DNA from: JAYZVT01 sp050248375
GTDB taxonomy: Bacteria; Pseudomonadota; Alphaproteobacteria; Rhizobiales; Methyloligellaceae
Length of the DNA: 10,973 nucleotides
Reading direction: 5' to 3'
Assembly (NCBI GenBank): GCA_050248375.1
Contig: JBFWSL010000116.1
Location: 1 to 10,973 of the forward strand
Shown here: positions 1 to 7,100 of the stretch, piece by piece
Layout of the letters: the number at the start of each line of letters is the position of its first letter
Numbering within the stretch: the stretch's first letter is position 1
Translations under genes and position numbers: made by a program
Notes under the pieces: model-generated
What the model was told of the DNA's origin: nothing
The model's database searches: none
What the model saw: only the letters and a program-made list of their open reading frames with translations

Positions 1-447
1 CGGCAGGTCGCCGAGATAGGGAAAGCCGGGAAGGAAGCCGACCATGTAGACGAAATAGGCCTGCGAGGAATGGATCGATATCACCTCGGCGGGGGTCAGG
101 CCGGTGCGCCGGGCCACGTCGGCGATATCGGGCGCAGCCTCGCCCTCGTAGCAGGCCGGAATGGTCCAGTTCCGGCCCCGCGCTTCGGCGGGTTTCAGTG
201 TCGCCGTGATCTGGCGGATGCGGCCCTCCAGTTGCGGGTAGGGGAGCCTCGCCGGGTCGTAATGCACCAGCAATGCCCTGTAGGTGGGCACCACTTCGAC
301 GATGCCTGGAATCCGGGCGGCGGTCAGCTCCCGTCCCAGCGCCACCGCCCGCATGGTCAGGTCGCGGTCGATGCGGTCGCCGAACTCGACCGTGAGCGCG
401 GTATCTCCGCAGGCGGCGATACGAATCTTCTGATCCGGTGCTATCAT
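1..447 (-). CDS. pxpB: 5-oxoprolinase subunit B (PxpB/KipI family), N-terminal part
   Basis: The visible 149 residues begin at an ATG (447-445, MIAPDQKIRIAACGDTAL) and stay open to the left edge, so the C-terminal third or so of a roughly 220-240 residue protein is missing. The hallmarks of the PxpB/KipI (allophanate hydrolase subunit 1-like) domain are present: an N-terminal 'GDTALTVEFG' strand, a central 'IHSSQAYFVYMVGFLPGFPYLGDLP' segment matching the family signature PGFPYLG, and the expected spacing between them. In the known PxpABC enzyme, PxpB works with PxpC and PxpA to open 5-oxoproline to glutamate at the cost of ATP, in the cytoplasm. The gene is divergent from pxpA at 653 and shares its 205-base upstream region, which supports joint function. 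pxpC, if present, would lie beyond the left edge. I see no strong ribosome binding site before the ATG, so the exact start is less certain than the family. A stand-alone KipI-like regulator is the main alternative. Confidence 0.88.
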   Translation of the reverse strand, partial: MIAPDQKIRIAACGDTALTVEFGDRIDRDLTMRAVALGRELTAARIPGIVEVVPTYRALLVHYDPARLPYPQLEGRIRQITATLKPAEARGRNWTIPACYEGEAAPDIADVARRTGLTPAEVISIHSSQAYFVYMVGFLPGFPYLGDLP

Positions 448-530
448 GGGTTCGGCCGTGACAGGTTGCGCGCCGCGCAGGCTCCGGGACCGCAGGCGAG
501 GCTGGCTGTCCCGGCAGGCCGCAAGTCCAC

Positions 531-560
531 ATTGTATTGTTGTTCTAACAATAATACCAT
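531..560. promoter_or_regulatory. Divergent promoter region with inverted-repeat operator
   Basis: This is a strikingly AT-rich island between the divergent pxpB and pxpA genes in an otherwise GC-rich window. At 536-555 lies a 20-bp inverted repeat. Its core, TTGTT-CT-AACAA, is at 540-551, and the outer ATT/AAT arms also pair; only one position (539/552) breaks the symmetry. A possible plus-strand promoter is TTGTAT (532-537), a 17-base spacer and TACCAT (555-560). On the minus strand TACAAT (536-531) could be a -10 box for pxpB. The repeat would then overlap both promoters, as an operator for a dimeric repressor would. The TTGT...ACAA form resembles sites of GntR-family regulators, but that assignment is a guess and no regulator gene is in view. 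The rest of 448-652 shows nothing else I recognise. Confidence 0.5.
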
Positions 561-652
561 ATGAGCAATTCCGGCCGTAAATTGAAGGCCATCGGCCATT
601 GACGCGCGACCCGTCTGGGAGCCGCGCCAGCTAGAAGACAGGATTTCGGAAC

Positions 653-1426
653 ATGGCGTCTCGCATCAATCTCAATGCGGATATGGGGGAAGGGTTCGGC
701 GCGTACAAAATCGGCAACGACGATCCTTTGCTGAAGATCATCCGCTCGGCCAACGTGGCCTGCGGCTTCCATGCGGGCGATCCCTCGACCATGCACCACC
801 TGGCGCGCAGGGCCAAGGAGGAGGGTGTCAGCGTCGGCGCACATCCCGGCTTCAACGACATCTGGGGCTTCGGCCGGCGGCGCATCCAGATGTCGGCCCA
901 GCAACTCGAATACATGATCGCCTACCAGATCGGCGCCTTGCAGGGGATATGCGCCTATCATGGCGTGAGGGTGACCCATGTGAAGCCGCATGGAGCGCTC
1001 AACAACATGGCGGCCGAGATGGAAGACTACGCCATGGCCATCGGCCGCGCGATCAAGGCCGTGGATGACCGGCTGATCTACGTCGCGCTCACCGGATCGG
1101 AAATGTACCGCGCCGCCGAGAAGCTCGGCCTGCGCGTCGCCCGCGAAGGCTTCGTCGACAGGCAGTACGAGGACGACGGCAACCTGACCTCGCGGACCAT
1201 CGCCGGCTCGGTCTACAGCGACCCGGCGAAGGCGGCGGAACAGGTCGTGCGCATGGCGCGCGATGGCGAAGTGGTGACCCGCAGCGGCAGGGTCATCCGC
1301 ATCGAGGCGGATACGCTGTGCGTGCACGGCGACGAGCCCACCTCGGTCGAGGTCGCCACCGCCGCGCGCAAGGCGCTGGAGGATGCGGGCGTTGCCGTGG
1401 TGCCGCTGACCGAGATGAACCTCTAG
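653..1426 (+). CDS. pxpA: 5-oxoprolinase subunit A (LamB/YcsF family)
   Basis: A 257-residue protein of the LamB/YcsF family, now known as PxpA, a component of the ATP-dependent 5-oxoprolinase PxpABC that converts pyroglutamate to glutamate. Family blocks appear in order: LNADMGEGF (7-15), NVACGFHAGDP (34-44), GAHPGF (62-67), YQIGAL (91-96), HVKPHGALNN (109-118) and a C-terminal VHGD motif. The length is close to the family norm of about 245-255. The start is supported by an AGGA sequence (640-643) nine bases upstream and by alignment of the N-terminal INLNADMGEG block with the usual family start. The segment after GAHPGF reads NDIWGFGRRR, whereas the E. coli form as I recall it has PDRENFGR, so this is a divergent subfamily member. 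It is the first gene of the co-directional run that leads into F420 synthesis, 22 bases before npdG, and is divergent from pxpB. The exact substrate in this organism is inferred. Confidence 0.88.
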   Translation: MASRINLNADMGEGFGAYKIGNDDPLLKIIRSANVACGFHAGDPSTMHHLARRAKEEGVSVGAHPGFNDIWGFGRRRIQMSAQQLEYMIAYQIGALQGICAYHGVRVTHVKPHGALNNMAAEMEDYAMAIGRAIKAVDDRLIYVALTGSEMYRAAEKLGLRVAREGFVDRQYEDDGNLTSRTIAGSVYSDPAKAAEQVVRMARDGEVVTRSGRVIRIEADTLCVHGDEPTSVEVATAARKALEDAGVAVVPLTEMNL

Positions 1427-1448
1427 GCATACGGAACGAAGCGCGCGA

Positions 1449-2108
1449 ATGAGCACCATGCGGAACATCGCCCTCATCGGCGGCACCGGCAATCTCGGCT
1501 GGGCGCTGGCCCGCCGCTGGGCCCTTGCCGGCCACAGCGTATTCATCGGCTCCCGCGCCGCGGACAAGGCGGCGGAGGCAGCGGCCAGGATCGAAGTCCC
1601 GGCCGGTTCGCCCAGGCCCGTGGGGCTGAGCAACGAAGAGGCCGCCGTCCGCGCCGATATCGTCGTCGTCACCGTGCCGTTCTCGTCCCAGCAGGCAACG
1701 CTCTCCGCGCTGGCGCCTTCCCTGGGGGAGAGGCTCGTCGTGGACACCACGGTGCCGCTGGTGCCGCCCAAGGTGGCGCGGGTGCAGATGCCCGCTTCAG
1801 GCTCCGCCGCCCTGTCGGCGCGGAAGAGTCTCGGCGAAGGCATCCGGCTGGTGTCGGCCTTCCACAACGTCGCCGCCCATCGCCTCGCCACCGACGAGAA
1901 GATCGACTGCGACATCCTCGTGTTCGGCGACAGCGTGGAGGATCGCGATATCGTGGTGGCGCTCGCCGGCGACGCGGGCCTGCGCGGCATCCACGGCGGG
2001 CCGCTGGCCAACTCGGCCGCCGCGGAAGCCTTCACCTCCGTCCTGATCGGTATCAACAAGCGCTACAAGGTGGACGGCGCGGGCATTCGCATCACCGGGA
2101 TTGGATAG
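1449..2108 (+). CDS. npdG: F420H2:NADP+ oxidoreductase (NADPH-dependent F420 reductase)
   Basis: A 219-residue Rossmann protein of the Fno/NpdG family, which moves hydride between NADP(H) and coenzyme F420. In bacteria it mainly runs towards F420H2, supplying reduced cofactor to F420-dependent enzymes. Visible motifs are the dinucleotide loop GGTGNLG (11-17), GSR (34-36, where Ser and Arg fit binding of the NADP 2'-phosphate), VVVTVPF (72-78), SAFHNV (136-141), GPLANS (184-189) and the C-terminal LIGINKRYK (199-207). The length agrees with archaeal and bacterial members (about 210-230). The chosen ATG has only a weak purine-rich stretch upstream; an ATG at 1458 (MRNIALIGG) would remove three residues and is nearly as plausible. 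It lies 22 bases after pxpA and 33 bases before cofE, in keeping with one transcript. Its presence among biosynthesis genes couples cofactor synthesis to cofactor reduction. Confidence 0.93.
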   Translation: MSTMRNIALIGGTGNLGWALARRWALAGHSVFIGSRAADKAAEAAARIEVPAGSPRPVGLSNEEAAVRADIVVVTVPFSSQQATLSALAPSLGERLVVDTTVPLVPPKVARVQMPASGSAALSARKSLGEGIRLVSAFHNVAAHRLATDEKIDCDILVFGDSVEDRDIVVALAGDAGLRGIHGGPLANSAAAEAFTSVLIGINKRYKVDGAGIRITGIG

Positions 2109-2141
2109 CCGCCAGGCAGGACGCGGCGACGGAGCAATCTC

Positions 2142-2906
2142 ATGCCGGCCAGGGTCACCATCACCGCCATTGCCGGCCTGCCTCTGGTGAAGCCGGGCGA
2201 CGATCTCTGCGCGCTTCTGGTAGCGGCGCTTGATGGCCAGGATCTGAGGCCGGAGAGCGGCGACATCCTCGTGGTGGCGCAAAAGGTGGTCTCCAAGGCG
2301 GAAAACAGGCTGCTCGACCTGAAGGACGTTGAGCCGTCGCCCGAGGCAATCGAACTGGCCGCGCGCGCGGACAAGGATCCCCGGCAGATGGAAGCGGTGC
2401 TGCGCGAATCCCGCGAGGTGGTGCGCAGCCGGCCGGGCGTCGTGGTCGTCGAGCACCGCCTCGGCCATGTCATGGCCAATGCCGGTATCGACCATTCCAA
2501 CCTGGCGGACGATGACGAAGACATCGTGCTGCTTCTGCCCGCCGACCCTGACGCCAGCGCCACCGCGCTGAAACGGCGGCTGGATCAGACATATGATTGC
2601 GATGTCGGCGTCGTCATATCCGACAGCGTCGGACGCGCCTGGCGGCTCGGCACGGTCGGCATGGCCATCGGCGTGGCTGGTATCCCGGCCGTGGAGGATC
2701 GCCGGGGAGATCCGGACCTCTTCGGGCGCGAACTGCGTATCACCGTCACGGGGTTCGCCGATGCGGTGGCCGCGGCTGCCGTGCTGGTCATGGGCGAGGC
2801 AAATGAGGCCACGCCCGCCGCGCTGGTGCGGGGGTTGAGCTGGAAAGGCGGACCCGGCAGTGTGAGGGACATCCTGCGGCCCCGCGAGGAGGACATGTTC
2901 CGGTGA
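2142..2906 (+). CDS. cofE: Coenzyme F420-0:L-glutamate ligase, single-domain
   Basis: A 254-residue CofE (the N-terminal half of FbiB), the GTP-dependent ligase that adds gamma-linked glutamates to F420-0. Motifs in order: VVAQKVVSKAEN (44-55), NAGIDHSN (113-120), ISDSVGRAWRLGTVGMAIGVAG (159-180), DRRGDPDLFGREL (186-198) and GEANEATPAALVRG (218-231). The usual family form of the third motif is D-T-F-G-R-P-W-R; here it is D-S-V-G-R-A-W-R, a mild variation. A GGAG seven bases before the ATG (2131-2134) supports the start. The protein ends about where archaeal CofE ends and lacks the C-terminal FMN-binding nitroreductase-like domain of mycobacterial FbiB (about 450 residues), which reduces dehydro-F420-0. 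Its stop overlaps the GTG start of cofD by four bases, indicating translational coupling. Confidence 0.96.
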   Translation: MPARVTITAIAGLPLVKPGDDLCALLVAALDGQDLRPESGDILVVAQKVVSKAENRLLDLKDVEPSPEAIELAARADKDPRQMEAVLRESREVVRSRPGVVVVEHRLGHVMANAGIDHSNLADDDEDIVLLLPADPDASATALKRRLDQTYDCDVGVVISDSVGRAWRLGTVGMAIGVAGIPAVEDRRGDPDLFGRELRITVTGFADAVAAAAVLVMGEANEATPAALVRGLSWKGGPGSVRDILRPREEDMFR

Positions 2907-3895
2907 CGGACAGGGAAGACAAAACCGAGGGCCTGGTGGTCGCCCTGTGCGGCGGCATCGGCGGCGCCAAGCTCGCGCTTGGCCTGTCGCATGTCGTGCC
3001 GGGCGAACGGTTGCTCGTCGCCGTGAATACCGGCGACGATTTCGAGCATCTGGGCCTGAGCATTTCCCCGGATATCGACACCGTCACCTATACGCTCGCC
3101 GGCATCGTCAATACGGATACCGGCTGGGGGCGCGGCGGCGAAACCTGGAACTTCATGGACTCCCTCGCGGCTCTGGGCGGCGAGGCCTGGTTCAACCTGG
3201 GAGACAGGGACCTGGCCACTCACGTCGAACGCACGCGCCGCCTGCGCGCGGGCGAGTCGCTGAGCGCGGTCACTGGCGACCTCAGCCGCAGGCTGGGCGT
3301 GAAATCCGCCATCCTTCCCATGAGCGACGATCCCGTGCGGACGGTCATCGAGACAGCCGAGGATACGCTTCCCTTCCAGGAGTATTTCGTCAGACGGCGC
3401 TGTGAGCCGGTCATGACCGGCGTTCGCTATCAGGGAGCGGCCAAGGCGCGTCTGCAGCCCGATATCGCGGCCGCGCTTGCCGCGCCGGAACTGCGCGCCG
3501 TGGTCCTTTGTCCCTCCAACCCCTGGCTGAGCCTCGGCCCGATGCTGGCCGTTCCGGGGATGCGGCAGGCTCTGGAGGCGGCCCGCGCTCCGGTTGTCGC
3601 CGTGTCGCCGATTGTCGGCGGCAAGGCGATCAAGGGGCCGCTCGCCAAGATGCTGGGCGAACTCGGTCTGGATGCGACTCCGTCCACCATAGCCGCCTAT
3701 CTTGACGGGCTGATCGACGGCTTTGTCCTCGACCGGCAGGACGGGGCGCTTGCCGCGGACTTCAGCATGCCCGTGGCGGTGGAGCAGACGGTCATGCGGA
3801 CCCTTGACGACAGGGTCGCCCTTGCCCGCGCTTGTCTCGCCTTCGCCGACAGCCTCGCCGGTGCGGGCCACTCCCGGAAGGAGCGGGTCGCATGA
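2903..3895 (+). CDS. cofD: 2-phospho-L-lactate (or equivalent) transferase CofD/FbiA
   Basis: A 330-residue CofD/FbiA, which transfers the nucleotide-activated three-carbon phospho-acid made by CofC to FO, giving F420-0 or its dehydro or 3-phosphoglycerate analogue. Motifs seen: CGGIGGAKLALGL (16-28), NTGDDFEHLGLSISPDIDT (42-60), WFNLGDRDLATH (96-107), then CPSNPWLSLGPMLAVPG and VSPIVGGKAIKGPLAKML further on, all classic for the family. The length is normal (about 310-330). The start is a GTG inside the cofE stop (GTGA overlap at 2903-2906), preceded by GAGGAGGA (2886-2893), a strong ribosome binding site nine bases upstream. The stop overlaps the ATG of cofC (ATGA). The nature of the transferred unit depends on CofC and is not settled by this sequence. 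Confidence 0.96.
   Translation: MTDREDKTEGLVVALCGGIGGAKLALGLSHVVPGERLLVAVNTGDDFEHLGLSISPDIDTVTYTLAGIVNTDTGWGRGGETWNFMDSLAALGGEAWFNLGDRDLATHVERTRRLRAGESLSAVTGDLSRRLGVKSAILPMSDDPVRTVIETAEDTLPFQEYFVRRRCEPVMTGVRYQGAAKARLQPDIAAALAAPELRAVVLCPSNPWLSLGPMLAVPGMRQALEAARAPVVAVSPIVGGKAIKGPLAKMLGELGLDATPSTIAAYLDGLIDGFVLDRQDGALAADFSMPVAVEQTVMRTLDDRVALARACLAFADSLAGAGHSRKERVA
3876..3883 (+). promoter_or_regulatory. Ribosome binding site that fixes the cofC start
   Basis: GGAAGGAG lies eight bases before the ATG at 3892, inside the end of cofD. It supports the 3892 start over an in-frame upstream ATG at 3832, which would give a 20-residue arginine-rich extension unrelated to the family. Confidence 0.75.
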
Positions 3896-4539
3896 CGGTC
3901 GCGGTCGTTCCCATGAAGCGGCTGAGCGAGGCCAAGCGGCGGCTCTCGACAGTACTCGACGACAAATCGCGCCGGCATCTGGCGGAGACCATGCTGCGCG
4001 ATGTGCTCGCCGGCCTGAGCTCCGCGCCGTCCGTGCAGGAGGTGCTCGTCATAAGCCCGGACGATGCCGTCGCGGCCATCGCGTCGGGCTCCGGCGTGCG
4101 CTTTCACCGCGAAGACAACCCGCGCGGGCTCGATGCCGCCGTGACGCTGGCCGCCGGACTTCTGGCCGGTGAGGGCGTGGCCTCCATGCTGTATGTGCCG
4201 GGCGACGTGCCGCTCGCGACGTGGCAGGAACTGGAGACCGTGACCCGCGCGGCGCGAAACGCATCCTTCGTAATCGTCCCCTCGCACGACAGGGACGGGA
4301 CCAATGCGATGGCCCTGTCGCCACCCACGCTCTTTTCGCCCGCCTTCGGGCCGGGCAGTTTTGAGCGCCATTTGCGGCTTGCCGGTCATGCGGGTGCGAG
4401 AGCGGAGGTGCTCGATTTACCGGGCCTTTCGGTCGATATCGATACGCCGGACGACCTCGCCCGTTTGGTGCGGGCGCGCCATGGCGATGATCGCTACGCT
4501 TTCCTGAAGACGCCTGAACCGGCCGGGAGCGCGGCATGA
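3892..4539 (+). CDS. cofC: Phospho-three-carbon-acid guanylyltransferase CofC/FbiD
   Basis: A 215-residue nucleotidyltransferase of the CofC/FbiD family, which activates 2-phospho-L-lactate, phosphoenolpyruvate or 3-phosphoglycerate with GTP for the CofD step. The N-terminus MTVAVVPMKRLSEAKRRLS is the usual nucleotide-binding start. YVPGDVPL (101-108) carries the metal-binding Asp105; SHDRDGTNAMALSP (131-144), FGPGSF (152-157) and VDIDTPDDL (181-189) complete the family pattern. The length matches the usual 200-220. It overlaps the cofD stop by four bases (ATGA) and is followed by fbiC with another ATGA overlap, so the four genes are very probably translated in step. Which substrate is used cannot be decided by eye: 2-phospholactate is the archaeal one, phosphoenolpyruvate the mycobacterial one, and 3-phosphoglycerate is known from a betaproteobacterium. 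Confidence 0.94.
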   Translation: MTVAVVPMKRLSEAKRRLSTVLDDKSRRHLAETMLRDVLAGLSSAPSVQEVLVISPDDAVAAIASGSGVRFHREDNPRGLDAAVTLAAGLLAGEGVASMLYVPGDVPLATWQELETVTRAARNASFVIVPSHDRDGTNAMALSPPTLFSPAFGPGSFERHLRLAGHAGARAEVLDLPGLSVDIDTPDDLARLVRARHGDDRYAFLKTPEPAGSAA

Positions 4540-6941
4540 CCGTGAGAACCAGCCATCCCGCCATTCGCGCAGCCGAACAAGGCGACGGGCTGTCTTCCGG
4601 TCAGGCGCTTTCGCTCGCCTCATTCGACCACCTGGAGACACTGATCGCGGTCGCGGGAGCGCTGACGCGGTCGGTCCATGGCGGGCGCATCACCTTCTCG
4701 AAGAAGGTGTTCATCCCGCTCACCCGGCTCTGCCGCGACGTCTGTCACTACTGCACTTTCGCCCACGCGCCGCGCCGGGGAGAGGCGGCCTATCTGACGG
4801 AAGCACAGGTTCTGCGCATCGCCGAGGCAGGAGCCTCGGCCGGCTGCAAGGAGGCGCTGTTCACCCTCGGCGACAAACCGGAGCTGCGTTACCGCGCTGC
4901 CCGCGAGGCGCTGGCCGCGCTCGGCCATGACTCGACGCTTTCCTATCTGGAGGCTTCCGCGAAAGCGGTGCTGGAGCGAACCGGCCTGCTGCCCCATCTC
5001 AATGCCGGCGTTATGGACGGCCGGTGGATGGCGCGCCTGCGCGGCGTCTCCGCGTCCCAGGGCCTGATGCTGGAATCCGCTTCCGAGCGCCTGATGCGCA
5101 AGGGCGCCGCCCATCATGGCTCTCCCGACAAGCTTCCCGCCGCGCGCCTCGCCACCATCGAGGCGGCGGGCGAGGCGGAAGTGCCTTTCACCTCCGGCAT
5201 CCTCATCGGCATCGGCGAGACGCGGGCCGAGCGCATCGAGGCCCTGCTGGCGTTGAGGCAAAGCCATCTGCGCCATGGCCACCTGCAGGAGGTCATCGTC
5301 CAGAACTTCCGCGCCAAGCCGGGTACGCGCATGGCCGCGTCGCCCGAGCCGCCGCTCGATGACTTGTTGTGGACCATCGCCATGGCGCGGCTCGTCTTCG
5401 GCCCGGAGATGAACATCCAGGCGCCGCCCAATCTGAGCCCGGCGCATCTGGGCAAGATCGCCCGCGCCGGCATCAACGACTGGGGTGGCGTGTCGCCGGT
5501 GACGCCGGACCATGTGAACCCGGAGGCTCCCTGGCCGCATTTGCAGGAGCTGGCCAGGGCGACGGATGCGGCGGGTTTCGATCTTGCCGAGCGGCTCTGC
5601 GTCTATCCGGAATATGTCCGGGAGGCCGGCCGCTGGGTCGCGCCCTCTGTCATGCCCGGATTGCTGCGTCTCGGCGACGGCGAGGGCCTTGCCCGCGAGA
5701 CCGGCTGGACCGCCGGACGGGCCGATCCGGTACCCGCGGCCCAGAGGCTCGGCCGGCCGGTCCTGCGGAAGGACGCAGGCACCGCGGCTGCACTCGGCCG
5801 CGTGCTCGCCGGTCACGTCGCCGAAGCGGACACCGAGCGCCTGTTCCGCGCGCGCGGCCGCGAGTTCCATGCCGTCGTCGAGGCCGCCGACCGGCTGCGC
5901 CATGAGCGCAAGGGCGACGTCGTCACCTATGTGGTGAACCGCAACATCAACTACACCAACGTCTGCACTTATGGCTGCCGCTTCTGCGCCTTTTCCAAGG
6001 GCCGCCTGAGCGCGGGGCTGCGCGACAGGCCATACGATCTCTCGTTCGACGAGATTTCGACACGCGTCCGCGAGGCCCGCGAGCGCGGCGCGACGGAAGT
6101 CTGCCTGCAGGGCGGTATCGCGGCCCGCTACACGGGCGAGACTTACCTGGAGATTCTCCGCGCCGTCCGCGCCGGCGCGCCGGACATCCACATCCACGCC
6201 TTCTCGCCGCTGGAAATCTGGCACGGTGCATCCACCCTCGGTCTGCCGCTGCGCGACTACCTGTTGAGACTCAAGGATGCGGGGCTCTCCACCCTGCCGG
6301 GCACCGCGGCTGAAATCCTCGACGACGAGGTGCGAGCTGTGCTCTGCCCGGACAAGATCACCACCGCCCAGTGGCTGGAGGTGATGGAGACCGCGCACCA
6401 TGCCGGCCTGCGCAGTACCGCCACGATCATGTTCGGCCACGTGGACGGCTACGAACACTGGGCCCGCCACCTGCTCGCCGTGCGGCGGCTGCAGGAGCGC
6501 ACCGGCGGCTTCACCGAATTCGTGCCCCTGCCTTTCGTCCATATGGAGGCGCCCATCGGCCTGAAGGGCGCCGCCCGGCCGGGCCCGACATGGCGCGAGG
6601 CGATCCTCATGCATGCGGTGGCGCGCCTCGTTCTGGACCCGGTGATCGACAACATCCAGGCATCCTGGGTGAAGATGGGTCCCGATGGCGTCGCCGCCTG
6701 CCTCGCCGCGGGCGCCAGCGATGCCGGAGGCACGCTGATGAACGAGTCGATCACCCGGGCGGCGGGCGCCGCCCATGGCCAGGAGATGACCGCGCCCGCC
6801 CTGGAGGCATTGATCCGCAGCGCCGCGCGCATGCCGCGCCAGCGCACCACGCTCTATGGCGCGCCTGCCGCGCATGTCGAAGCGGAAGCGGGTGGCCCGG
6901 ACATTCCTCCGGTACGTATCAGGCTGGCGGCGGCGGAATAG
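4536..6941 (+). CDS. fbiC: FO synthase, fused CofG-CofH radical SAM protein
   Basis: An 801-residue fusion of two radical SAM enzymes that builds the F420 chromophore FO from tyrosine and 5-amino-6-ribitylamino-uracil. The N-terminal CofG-like half (about 50-370) has the CxxxCxxC cluster motif at Cys66, Cys70 and Cys73. The C-terminal CofH-like half (about 450-780) has a second at Cys477, Cys481 and Cys484, so each half should bind its own 4Fe-4S cluster and SAM. Other marks are SGILIGIGET (220-229) and NIQAPPNL (293-300) in the first half; CLQGGI (523-528), HAFSPLEI (554-561), LPGTAAEIL (587-595) and IMFGHVD (631-637) in the second. The fused form is the actinobacterial (about 856 residues) and proteobacterial arrangement; archaea and cyanobacteria usually have two separate proteins. 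The ATG overlaps the cofC stop (ATGA) and has GGGAG (4525-4529) six bases upstream. It is the last gene of the run. No residue essential to the clusters is missing. Confidence 0.97.
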   Translation: MTVRTSHPAIRAAEQGDGLSSGQALSLASFDHLETLIAVAGALTRSVHGGRITFSKKVFIPLTRLCRDVCHYCTFAHAPRRGEAAYLTEAQVLRIAEAGASAGCKEALFTLGDKPELRYRAAREALAALGHDSTLSYLEASAKAVLERTGLLPHLNAGVMDGRWMARLRGVSASQGLMLESASERLMRKGAAHHGSPDKLPAARLATIEAAGEAEVPFTSGILIGIGETRAERIEALLALRQSHLRHGHLQEVIVQNFRAKPGTRMAASPEPPLDDLLWTIAMARLVFGPEMNIQAPPNLSPAHLGKIARAGINDWGGVSPVTPDHVNPEAPWPHLQELARATDAAGFDLAERLCVYPEYVREAGRWVAPSVMPGLLRLGDGEGLARETGWTAGRADPVPAAQRLGRPVLRKDAGTAAALGRVLAGHVAEADTERLFRARGREFHAVVEAADRLRHERKGDVVTYVVNRNINYTNVCTYGCRFCAFSKGRLSAGLRDRPYDLSFDEISTRVREARERGATEVCLQGGIAARYTGETYLEILRAVRAGAPDIHIHAFSPLEIWHGASTLGLPLRDYLLRLKDAGLSTLPGTAAEILDDEVRAVLCPDKITTAQWLEVMETAHHAGLRSTATIMFGHVDGYEHWARHLLAVRRLQERTGGFTEFVPLPFVHMEAPIGLKGAARPGPTWREAILMHAVARLVLDPVIDNIQASWVKMGPDGVAACLAAGASDAGGTLMNESITRAAGAAHGQEMTAPALEALIRSAARMPRQRTTLYGAPAAHVEAEAGGPDIPPVRIRLAAAE

Positions 6942-6975
6942 GTTTCATCCGACGCGCCTGGCAACGAGCCCGGTT

Positions 6976-7062
6976 CGTCACCCCGGCAAAAGCCGGGGTC
7001 CGGCGCGGTCTTTCGGCAAACCACTGAGTCAGGCCTGGATTCCGGCTTGCGCCGGAATGACG
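6976..7062. repeat. Dispersed palindromic repeat with two hairpins, possible bidirectional terminator
   Basis: An 87-bp element bounded by the inverted ends CGTCA (6976-6980) and TGACG (7058-7062). It contains two perfect 8-bp-stem, 4-base-loop hairpins: ACCCCGGC-AAAA-GCCGGGGT (6980-6999) and ATTCCGGC-TTGC-GCCGGAAT (7039-7058). The two outer 12-base arms are inverted copies of each other apart from two bases. This form resembles small palindromic repeats scattered between genes in many alphaproteobacteria. It sits between the convergent ends of fbiC and the oxidoreductase gene, where it could stop transcription from both sides, though there is no clear T-run after either hairpin. The rest of 6942-7100 shows nothing further. 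Confidence 0.8.
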
Positions 7063-7100
7063 GGCAAGTGAATCCATCAGTCGTTCGCAGGCCGCAGCTA

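Noticed and set aside
70..564. 164-residue plus-strand open frame
   Set aside because: It is antisense to the clear PxpB coding sequence, has low-complexity composition, matches no family I know, and runs into the promoter region.
545..2059. 504-residue minus-strand open frame
   Set aside because: It lies opposite pxpA and npdG, both with full family signatures. Long antisense frames are common in GC-rich DNA.
2585..3871. 428-residue minus-strand open frame
   Set aside because: It is antisense to cofE and cofD; its His/Arg/Gly-rich composition is that of a shadow frame.
3832..3891. Upstream ATG that would extend cofC by 20 residues
   Set aside because: The added residues are arginine-rich cofD antiphase sequence. 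The family starts at MTVAVVPMK, and a strong ribosome binding site precedes the 3892 ATG.
4620..6875. 751-residue minus-strand open frame
   Set aside because: It exactly shadows fbiC, whose two radical SAM cysteine motifs leave no doubt about the coding strand.
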